From: Streptomyces spectabilis
GTDB lineage: Bacteria > Actinomycetota > Actinomycetes > Streptomycetales > Streptomycetaceae
NCBI RefSeq assembly: GCF_008704795.1
Contig: NZ_CP023690.1
Span: forward strand, 3,420,501 to 3,484,500
Direction of reading: 5' to 3'
DNA length: 64,000 nucleotides
The notes under the pieces are model-generated. The model was not told the origin of the DNA and did not search any database. It saw nothing but the letters and a program-made list of their open reading frames with translations. The stretch's first letter is position 1, and every line of letters begins with the position of its first letter. Positions 23,549 to 30,172 of this stretch are shown here, piece after piece. The position numbers and the translations under genes were made by a program.

Positions 23549-24879
23549 CGCCCGGACAGATCGACGGCGTGAACGGCCGCCCCCTCAAGCCGCGCCGCCT
23601 GCTCGCCGCGCTCAACACGCTCGGCCTGCGCTGGAAGATCGCCGCGCTGCTCGCCGCGGGCTGCGCGGTCGTGGCGGTGGCGATCGGCCTCCTCGTCCAC
23701 CAGGCGCGGCTCGACCAGGTGGGCGCGAGCGCGCGCTCCGGGGCGTCCGGGCAGCTGGTGCGGGTGCGGCAGCTGTACGAGCTGACGGGGCAGGTCGACC
23801 ACGACAGCACCCGGGACGGCACGCGGGCGGCCATCGACGCGCCCGGTCTGCCGGAGCCGCTGCGCGAGGCCGCGCTCGCCGGGCGGCGCAGCACGTATCT
23901 GGACATGGATTCCGCCGATCCGGCGGTGTGGGCGGCGCGCCCGGTCGGCGACCGGGTCCTGTCCGTACGGCTCCCGCTGCGCGAACAGGCCGACGAGATG
24001 GCCGAGTTCGACCAGCAGCTCCTGGTGTCGGGAGCCGTCGTCGTGGCGCTCGCCGCGCTCGGGGGCGCGGGCCTCGCCAGCCGGCTCAGCCGGGACCTGC
24101 GGGCCGCCGCGACCATCGCCCGCCGCATCAGCCAGGGCGACCTGGACGCCCGCATCGACCACCCGCTGCCGCCCGGCTTCCGGCACGGCCGCGACGAGGT
24201 CGCCGACCTGGCGACGGCCGTCGACACGATGGCCGCCTCGCTCCAGCGCCGCCTGGAGGCCGAGCAGCGGTTCACCGCGGACGTGGCGCACGAGCTGCGC
24301 ACCCCGCTGACCGGCCTGCACACCGCCGCCGAGCTGCTTCCGCCGAGCCGTCCCACGGAGCTGGTGCGCGACCGCGTGTGCGCGCTGCGGGCGCTCACCG
24401 AGGACCTGCTGGAGGTGGCGCGGCTCGACGCGGACGTCGAGCGGCCCGACCTGGAAGTGCACCCGCTCGCCGCCCTGGTCGACTCCATGGTCCAACGGGG
24501 GCTCTTCGCGGGGCAGCCCACGGACCGCGGCGTACGGTTCGAGGGCGTCGGCGAGCGTCTCGTACGGACGGACGCGCGCCGCCTCGAGCGGATCCTGGCG
24601 AACCTCGTCGGCAACGCGCGCCGGCACGGCGGCGACCCCGTCGAGCTGAGCGTCGACGGGGCCGTGGTGACCGTGCGCGACCACGGGCCCGGCTTCCCCG
24701 AGCACCTGCTGCGCGAGGGCCCGCAGCGGTTCAAGACCGGCGCCCGCGAGCGCGGCCAGGGCACCGGGCTCGGTCTGACCATCGCGCTCGGCCAGGCGGC
24801 GGTGGTCGGCGCCCGCGTGGAGCTGGCCAACGCGCCGGACGGCGGCGCGGTCGCGGTCGTCCGCCTGCCGGAGGCCTGA
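23545..24879 (+). CDS. Membrane sensor histidine kinase without an adjacent response regulator
   Basis: 444 residues from the GTG in the overlap. Membrane segment 1 at about 30-52 (IAALLAAGCAVVAVAIGLLV), an outer loop to about 155, membrane segment 2 (LLVSGAVVVALAALGGAGLA), then a HAMP region, HisKA with FTADVAHELRTPLTGL (His 249) and an ATPase domain (LANLVGNARRHG, DHGPGFPE, GTGLGLTIA). It phosphorylates a response regulator that is not encoded here on either side: the next genes are a flavin reductase and soxR. The layout resembles CseC-type kinases. Confidence 0.9.
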   Translation: MTPGQIDGVNGRPLKPRRLLAALNTLGLRWKIAALLAAGCAVVAVAIGLLVHQARLDQVGASARSGASGQLVRVRQLYELTGQVDHDSTRDGTRAAIDAPGLPEPLREAALAGRRSTYLDMDSADPAVWAARPVGDRVLSVRLPLREQADEMAEFDQQLLVSGAVVVALAALGGAGLASRLSRDLRAAATIARRISQGDLDARIDHPLPPGFRHGRDEVADLATAVDTMAASLQRRLEAEQRFTADVAHELRTPLTGLHTAAELLPPSRPTELVRDRVCALRALTEDLLEVARLDADVERPDLEVHPLAALVDSMVQRGLFAGQPTDRGVRFEGVGERLVRTDARRLERILANLVGNARRHGGDPVELSVDGAVVTVRDHGPGFPEHLLREGPQRFKTGARERGQGTGLGLTIALGQAAVVGARVELANAPDGGAVAVVRLPEA

Positions 24880-24904
24880 GCCCCGGCGCGCGGGGCACAC
24901 GGGA

Positions 24905-25540
24905 TCAACTCCCGTACGGCCGGACCTCCTTGGCGGCGCGCAGCGCCCACGCCCACCACGCGAGCTGGTCCAGCATGGCCTTCGCGGCGGCGTCGGCGGC
25001 CGCGGGCTCCTTGTGGTTGCCCTCGTCGTCGAAGAGGGCGCCCGCGTTGTGGAAGGAGACGGTCTCGCGGATGGTGACGGCGTGCAGTTCGGCGAAGACC
25101 GGGCGCAGGTGCTCGACCGAGCGGAGGCCGCCGGAGAGCCCGCCGTAGGAGACGAACGCGATCGGCTTGGCCTGCCACTCGGGGTGGTGCCAGTCGATCA
25201 GGCTCTTCAGGGAGGCGGGGTAGGAGTGGTTGTACTCGGGGGTGAGGACGACGAACGCGTCGGCGGCGGCCAGCTTCGGCGAGACCTTGGCGAGTTCGGC
25301 GCGGGTCGCGGCGTCGGGCCGGTGCGAGAGGGACGTGGGCAGGTCGACGTCGGCCAGGTCGACGACGTCGATCTCGAAGCCCTGCTGCTCGCGCACGCGG
25401 CGCAGCAGCCACTCGGCGACGACCGGGCCGAAGCGGCCCTCGCGGTTGCTGCCGACGATCACGGCGAGCTTCACGGGCTTCGCGGCCGTGGCGGACAGGG
25501 CGGCGGCGGGGGACGGGGAGACATCCGTGGTGGTGTTCAT
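24905..25540 (-). CDS. NAD(P)H-dependent FMN reductase family protein
   Basis: 211 residues with a flavodoxin-like fold: KLAVIVGSNREGRFG (flavin phosphate loop), FVVLTPEYNHSYPASLKSLIDW (the family's PEYNxSxP signature) and VSYGGLSGG. It reduces FMN or quinones with NAD(P)H. Divergent from soxR, with a palindrome inside its promoter, so it is a likely SoxR target responding to redox-cycling compounds. Confidence 0.85.
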   Translation of the reverse strand: MNTTTDVSPSPAAALSATAAKPVKLAVIVGSNREGRFGPVVAEWLLRRVREQQGFEIDVVDLADVDLPTSLSHRPDAATRAELAKVSPKLAAADAFVVLTPEYNHSYPASLKSLIDWHHPEWQAKPIAFVSYGGLSGGLRSVEHLRPVFAELHAVTIRETVSFHNAGALFDDEGNHKEPAAADAAAKAMLDQLAWWAWALRAAKEVRPYGS

Positions 25541-25550
25541 GCGGCAAGCC

Positions 25551-25583
25551 TCTTAGTTAAACCATGGTTCAGGTCAAGCGGCT
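25551..25583 (-). promoter_or_regulatory. Candidate SoxR operator in the flavin reductase promoter
   Basis: AACCATGGTT (25560-25569) is a perfect 10-base palindrome. On the minus strand a TTGACC (-35-like) lies just ahead of it and AACTAAGAG just after, so the dyad sits in the long spacer between -35 and -10 elements, where MerR-family activators bind. Only the core dyad is symmetric. Confidence 0.55.
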
Positions 25584-25603
25584 TCGGTGACTAATGTGTC
25601 GGC

Positions 25604-26062
25604 ATGACCTCGCACCTCGCACCGGACGCCAAGGAAGCCACCGTCGGCGAGCTCGCCGAGCGCAGCGGAGTGGCACCTTCCGCCTTGCGCTTCTACGAGC
25701 GGGAAGGGCTCATCACCAGCCGCCGCACCACCGGCAACCAGCGCCGCTACAGCCGGGACACACTGCGCCGCGTGGCCTTCATCCGCACTTCGCAGCGGCT
25801 CGGCATCCCGCTGGCCACGATCCGCGAGGTGCTCGCCCTGCTCCCGGAGGACCGCACGCCGAACCGCGAGGACTGGGCCCGGATCTCCGAGTGCTGGCGG
25901 GCCGACCTCGACGGGCGCATCCGCACCCTCCAGCGCCTGCGCGACAACCTCACCGACTGCATCGGCTGCGGCTGCCTCTCGCTCGACAAGTGCGCCCTGT
26001 CGAACCCGTGGGACGAGCTGGCCGCGCACGGCCCGGGGCCGCGCCGCCTGATCGAGGACTGA
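25604..26062 (+). CDS. soxR: Redox-sensing MerR-family regulator SoxR
   Basis: 152 residues. MerR winged helix at the N-terminus (VGELAERSGVAPSALRFYEREGLI), a coiled-coil dimerisation helix (residues 85-118), then the 2Fe-2S cluster ligands Cys 119, 122, 124 and 130 (CIGCGC, then CALSNPWD), the exact CX2CXCX5C of SoxR. In Streptomyces SoxR responds to redox-active natural products rather than superoxide. No clear ribosome site precedes the ATG. The only obvious local target is the divergent flavin reductase. Confidence 0.95.
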   Translation: MTSHLAPDAKEATVGELAERSGVAPSALRFYEREGLITSRRTTGNQRRYSRDTLRRVAFIRTSQRLGIPLATIREVLALLPEDRTPNREDWARISECWRADLDGRIRTLQRLRDNLTDCIGCGCLSLDKCALSNPWDELAAHGPGPRRLIED

Positions 26063-26111
26063 CCGCGCACCGCCCGTCCTGGCCGGTGATCACGTACGTA
26101 CGGTGGTCCCC

Positions 26112-26933
26112 ATGACGACATCGAACCCCGCCGCCCCCGAGCGCCTTGAGATCGACGGCGCCCCCGCCACCGCGGAGCAGCTGCGCGCACGCGCTCTCGA
26201 CGGCTTCGGGCACTTCACCGCGATGCAGGTCAGGGGCGGCGCCGTGCGCGGGCTCGGGCTCCATCTGGACCGGCTCGACGCGGCGACCCGCGAGCTCTTC
26301 GACCAGGGCCTGGACGGCGACCGGGTCCGCGCGGCGATCCGGCACGCGCTCGCCGGGGACGGCACCGGGCGCGCGGAGCTCCGGGACGCCGCCGTGCGCG
26401 TCTACGTGCACGCCCCCGACGGCGAGCCGTCCCTGATGGTCACCGTCCGCGCGCCCGTCGAGCTGCCCGCGACCATGGCCGGACGGGCCCAGTCCCTGAA
26501 GTCCGTCCCGTACGTGCGCCCCGTCGCGCACCTCAAGCACCTGGGCGGCTTCGGGCAGACGTACCACCGGCGCGAGGCGGAGCGGCTCGGCTACGACGAG
26601 GCCCTGCTCACCGGGCCCGACGGCGCGATCAGCGAGGGCGCGGTGACGAACGTGGCCTTCTTCGACGGGCGCGAGGTCGTCTGGCCCGAGGCCCCGCACC
26701 TGGCGGGCATCACCATGCGCCTTCTCGAACCGCTGCTCGCGGAGGCCGGGCTTCCCACGCGCCGGGGTCCGGTGTTCCTGCGGGACCTGCCCGCGTACCG
26801 GGCCGCCTTCGTCACGAACTCCTGGGGCGTCTCCCCCGTCCGGCGCGTCGACGACCGGGACTTCCCCCTCGACGAGAAGCTCATGGCCACGGTGGCCGGC
26901 CTGTACGAGGACGCGCCCCTGGATGTGATCTGA
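26112..26933 (+). CDS. Aminotransferase class IV (branched-chain / ADC-lyase fold)
   Basis: 273 residues; ATG at 26112 preferred over GTG 26103. Fold type IV features are present: HLDRLDAATRELF near the start, PVAHLKHLGG with the PLP Lys, and EGAVTNVAFF with the Glu that contacts PLP nitrogen. The family covers branched-chain and D-amino acid aminotransferases and aminodeoxychorismate lyase; substrate cannot be told. Stands alone between soxR and a surface-protein gene. Confidence 0.85.
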   Translation: MTTSNPAAPERLEIDGAPATAEQLRARALDGFGHFTAMQVRGGAVRGLGLHLDRLDAATRELFDQGLDGDRVRAAIRHALAGDGTGRAELRDAAVRVYVHAPDGEPSLMVTVRAPVELPATMAGRAQSLKSVPYVRPVAHLKHLGGFGQTYHRREAERLGYDEALLTGPDGAISEGAVTNVAFFDGREVVWPEAPHLAGITMRLLEPLLAEAGLPTRRGPVFLRDLPAYRAAFVTNSWGVSPVRRVDDRDFPLDEKLMATVAGLYEDAPLDVI

Positions 26934-27137
26934 GGCCGGGTCACCCATTCACAGGTGCCGCGCCACGCCTTCGCGGCCTTTCCGCCCGTACGCCGGTGAC
27001 CTGCTGGAACGCGGCCGTCGCAGGGTCGGGGCACGGACCGGCGCGGCCTTTCTGATGGGGCTTCAGCAGGCGTGCGGGCCGCAGTGCACGTTACCTCTCA
27101 GGTGTGTCCCGTACGCGGCCCGACAGGAGCACGCCCC

Positions 27138-27683
27138 ATGCGCACCGCCCGCCAGCTGACGACCACCGCCGCGCTCGCCGCCACCTCGGCGGTCCTGCTC
27201 GCGGGCCCCGCGTCCGCGGCGGGCGCGGGCGGCCTCGACATCTCGCCGTCGCCGGTGACGCCCGGCACCACGGTCACGGTGCGCACGGCGGCGTGCGGCG
27301 CGGACGGCACCGCCGCGGGCGACGCGAGCGCGGTGGGCGCGGGCACCTTCGCCCTCGCCTCCGCCGCGGGCGCGGCCGAGGCGTCCGGGCGGTTCGAGGT
27401 GCCGCCGTCGGCGCAGCCCGGGACGTACGAGATCGTGGCCCGCTGCTCGGGGTCCGCCGCCCGGGGCCGCCAGGTCGCGGGCGATCTGACGGTGACGCTC
27501 ACCTCCACGGCGGCCGCGCGCGAGCAGCCGCCCGTCCATCCCAGGGGGCACGTGAAGACGGGGGTCGGCGGCGCGCTCGGTCCCGATCCCGTACAGACCG
27601 CGGCGGGCGTGGCGGCTCTCGCCGTCGCCGCCGCGGGCGGTACCTGGCTCCTGCATCGCCGGGCGAGAGGCGACAGGATCTGA
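27138..27683 (+). CDS. Exported cell-surface protein, likely partner of the following sortase
   Basis: 181 residues from the ATG at 27138. Signal peptide (ARQLTTTAALAATSAVLLAGPASA), a beta-rich domain with two cysteines (AACGADG, ARCSGS) and ISPSPVTPGTTVTVRTAAC like bacterial Ig-type domains, then a C-terminal membrane helix (TAAGVAALAVAAAGGTWLL) and a basic tail HRRARGD. This is the shape of a sorted surface protein, but I see no LPXTG; the stretch before the helix reads GALGPDPVQ. The sortase gene follows 109 bases later on the same strand. Confidence 0.75.
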   Translation: MRTARQLTTTAALAATSAVLLAGPASAAGAGGLDISPSPVTPGTTVTVRTAACGADGTAAGDASAVGAGTFALASAAGAAEASGRFEVPPSAQPGTYEIVARCSGSAARGRQVAGDLTVTLTSTAAAREQPPVHPRGHVKTGVGGALGPDPVQTAAGVAALAVAAAGGTWLLHRRARGDRI

Positions 27684-27792
27684 CGGACGCCCTCCGCAGT
27701 CCGCAGGTACCACCGTCCCCTCCCCGCCGCCGGACCGCCGTGTCCCTCGCGGCCGCGGCGGCGGGGAGGGGCCCGAACCCCGAGGGGACGCC

Positions 27793-28440
27793 ATGGCAGG
27801 GAGCCCGCGCGCGGCCCGCGGCAAGGCCGGGACCGCGCTCATAGGGACCGTCACCGCGCTCGCCCTGTGCTCCGGCGCGTGGCTGTTGCACAGCGGCACG
27901 GCGGAGCGTCCGCCGCCGCAGCCGTCGGCCGCGCAGGCCTCCTCGCCGGAGGCGCGGTCGGCGCCCGCCGCGGCGCCGCTGCCACCCTCGCCGCCCGACC
28001 GCGTCCGGGCGCCCGCCATCGGCGTGGACGCGCCGCTGACGGGGCTCGGCCTGACCCGCCAGGGCAGCCTCGACGTGCCGCCGCCGCACCACGACAACCT
28101 CGCCGGGTGGTACGAGGCGGGCACCACGCCCGGCGAACGCGGTACGGCGATCGTCGCCGGGCACGTCGACAACGCGGACGGGCCCGCCGTCTTCTACCGC
28201 CTCGGCGCGCTCAAGAAGGGGCAGGTCATCGAGGTGGAGCGGCGCGACGGCACGGTCGCGCTCTTCGCGGTGGACGCCGTCGAGGTCTACGACGCGAAGG
28301 CCTTCCCCGACGAGAAGGTGTACGGGGCGGCCGCGCGGGCCGAGCTGCGGGTGATCACCTGCGGCGGGGCGTACTCGAAGCGCACGGGCTACCAGGGCAA
28401 CGTGGTGGTCTTCGCCCACCTGACGGGCACGCGCCCCTAG
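27793..28440 (+). CDS. Sortase (class F-like)
   Basis: 215 residues. N-terminal membrane anchor (ALIGTVTALALCSGAWLLH), Pro/Ala-rich stalk to about 70, then the sortase barrel. Catalytic residues are visible: His 124 (AGHVDNADG), Cys 190 (RVITCGG) and Arg 197 (YSKRTGY). The short single-domain layout and DRVRAPAIGVDAPL start fit the class F enzymes of actinomycetes. It would cleave a sorting signal and join the protein to the wall or another acceptor; the preceding gene is the obvious but untypical substrate. Confidence 0.88.
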   Translation: MAGSPRAARGKAGTALIGTVTALALCSGAWLLHSGTAERPPPQPSAAQASSPEARSAPAAAPLPPSPPDRVRAPAIGVDAPLTGLGLTRQGSLDVPPPHHDNLAGWYEAGTTPGERGTAIVAGHVDNADGPAVFYRLGALKKGQVIEVERRDGTVALFAVDAVEVYDAKAFPDEKVYGAAARAELRVITCGGAYSKRTGYQGNVVVFAHLTGTRP

Positions 28441-28938
28441 CGCGGGCGCCTCCACCGGGGCTCTCTCCCACCCGCCCGCCCATGACTCCCCGGCTTCGTC
28501 GGCCCGGCCCCGACGCGGAGCGCTGCGGCCGGGAGGGCGGTCCCGCCGCTACCGCGGCGGCCTCTCCCACCCGCCCACCCGTGACACGTGGCTTCGTTGG
28601 CCCGGGTGGGGGCGGGTGGGCGGGACCACCCCGCGGCGCCGGAAGCCCCGGTTCCCGGGGGACACCGTGCATGACACCCGGCACCGTAGACCCGGGTGGG
28701 GGCGGGCGGGTGGGACCACCCTGCGGCGCCGGAGGCCACCGTTCCCCGGGGGAACACCGCCCATGCCCCCGGCCCCGCAAGCCCGGGCAAGGGCGGGTGG
28801 GTGGGACCGCCCCGCCGGGCCCCGCCGCGCGGCGCGGCTTCGCCTCACAGTGGGCACCGCCGGGGCCGGAGGGCACCGTTCCCCGGGGGAAACACCGTGG
28901 TGGCCGTCGGGTAACACCCGGCCCGCAGGCTGCGGAGC
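28441..28938 (+). repeat. Noncoding repeat array with three G-quadruplex motifs ahead of the nir operon
   Basis: About 500 bases with no gene. Units start at 28601 (90 bases), 28691 (91 bases) and 28782 (degenerate, with an insertion). Each begins CCCGGG and then a run of five G-tracts with very short loops: 28604-28624, 28694-28714 and 28785-28805, all canonical G-quadruplex motifs on the plus strand. Units 1-2 share GGACCACC, GCGGCGCCGGA and a GTTCCC-GGGG-type palindrome. Before them, CTCTCCCACCCGCCC occurs near 28463 and again near 28562, and CCCGCCCACCC (28570-28580) can pair with GGGTGGGCGGG (28614-28624). The array ends in the candidate GlnR box. Confidence 0.7.
28878..28915 (+). promoter_or_regulatory. 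Candidate GlnR box upstream of the nir operon
   Basis: Four half-sites at exact 11-base steps: GTTCC (28878-28882), GAAAC (28889-28893), GTGGC (28900-28904), GTAAC (28911-28915), matching the alternating gTnAc / GaAAc arrangement with one or no mismatch each. GTAAC ends 23 bases before the ATG at 28939, as at nasA. Confidence 0.6.
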
Positions 28939-30171
28939 ATGACCAGTCACTGCGGGAAGGGCCCGGCGCCGCGGGTCGTCGTGGTGGGGGCCGGGCTCGC
29001 CGGAGCCCGGCTCGCCGCCCGGCTCGGGGCGGACGCGCTGCTGATCGGGGAGGAACCGTACGCCCCGTACAACCGCGTCCTGCTCACGGACGTGCTCGCG
29101 GGCCGCCTCGCCCCCGAGGTGATCGCCCTGCCCGCCCCGGCCGCGCACCTGCGCACCCGCGCGGAGCGCATCGACCGCGCGGAGCGGGTGGTCGAGTGCG
29201 CGGACGGCTCCCGCGTGCCGTACGGGACGCTGGTGCTCGCCACCGGCGCGAACCCGGTCCTGCCCCCGCTGCGCGGCCTGTTCCCGCCGGGCGCCACCGA
29301 GCTGCCCGGCGGTGTGCACGCGTTCCGGACCCTGGACGACTGCCTGGCGCTCTCGGCCGCCGTGACGCCCGGCTGCCGCGCCGTGGTCATCGGCGGCGGC
29401 CTGCTCGGCGTCTGCGCGGCCCGCGCGCTCGCCGACCGGGGCGCCCGGGTCGTGCTCGCCCAGCAGGGCGACCGGCTGATGGAGCGCCAGCTCGACCCGG
29501 CGGCTTCAGCCCTGGTGCGCGAGCACCTGACGCGGCTCGGCGTGGAGGTGCACACCGAGTGCCGGGTGCGGGGCCTGCGACAGCACGACGGCGCCGTGAC
29601 GGCCGTCGAGCTGGCGGACGGCTTCGTGCTCGACACCGAGCTGACCGTGCTCGCCTGCGGCGTCCGCCCCCGCGTCGGGCTCGCCCGCGCCGCGGGCCTC
29701 GACGTGCGCCGGGGCGTCGTCGTGGACGACGCCCTGCGGACCGGCGACCCCCGCGTCCACGCCATCGGCGACTGCGCCGAGCACGCGAGCCGCACCCCCT
29801 GTCTGGCCGCGCCCGCGCTCGACCAGGCCGACGCCCTCGCCGCGGCGCTCACCGCGCCGGAGTCCGCACGCCCGTACGCGGGCACCCGCTCGCTCACCCG
29901 CCTCACCCTCCCGCACGCCGAACGTCCCCTGGACGTCGCCGCGTTCGGGGAGCCCGACGCCCGCCCCGACGACGACGTGCTGCGGCTCGCGGACGCCACG
30001 CGCGGCACGTACCGCAAGGTCGTGGTGCGCGGCGACCGGCTCGTCGGCGGCGTCCTGCTCGGCGATCTCGCGGCGGTCGGCGCGCTCGCCCGCGCCTGGG
30101 AGGCGGACGAGCCGCTGCCCGACGACGGCGCCCCGCCGCTGCATCTGCTCACCCACGACGGAGGTCACTGA
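28939..30171 (+). CDS. NAD(P)/FAD-dependent oxidoreductase of the nitrite/nitrate reductase operon
   Basis: 410 residues. FAD site VVVVGAGLAGARLAARLG at the N-terminus, NYRVLL-type PYAPYNRVLLTDVLAG as in NirB, NAD(P)H site AVVIGGGLLGVCAARALAD, and VHAIGDCAEH near 275. The sequence resembles the first domain of NirB without the rest, like the electron-transfer subunit of assimilatory nitrate reductases. It ends one base before the nirB start, so the two are translated together. Most likely it feeds electrons to NasA, or it assists NirB; sequence does not choose. Confidence 0.85.
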   Translation: MTSHCGKGPAPRVVVVGAGLAGARLAARLGADALLIGEEPYAPYNRVLLTDVLAGRLAPEVIALPAPAAHLRTRAERIDRAERVVECADGSRVPYGTLVLATGANPVLPPLRGLFPPGATELPGGVHAFRTLDDCLALSAAVTPGCRAVVIGGGLLGVCAARALADRGARVVLAQQGDRLMERQLDPAASALVREHLTRLGVEVHTECRVRGLRQHDGAVTAVELADGFVLDTELTVLACGVRPRVGLARAAGLDVRRGVVVDDALRTGDPRVHAIGDCAEHASRTPCLAAPALDQADALAAALTAPESARPYAGTRSLTRLTLPHAERPLDVAAFGEPDARPDDDVLRLADATRGTYRKVVVRGDRLVGGVLLGDLAAVGALARAWEADEPLPDDGAPPLHLLTHDGGH

Positions 30172-30172
30172 C

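Noticed and set aside
28549..29319. Open frames with repeated motifs in the G-rich array
   Set aside because: The repeats come from the DNA units; no start context, units differ in length by one base so the frame is not kept.
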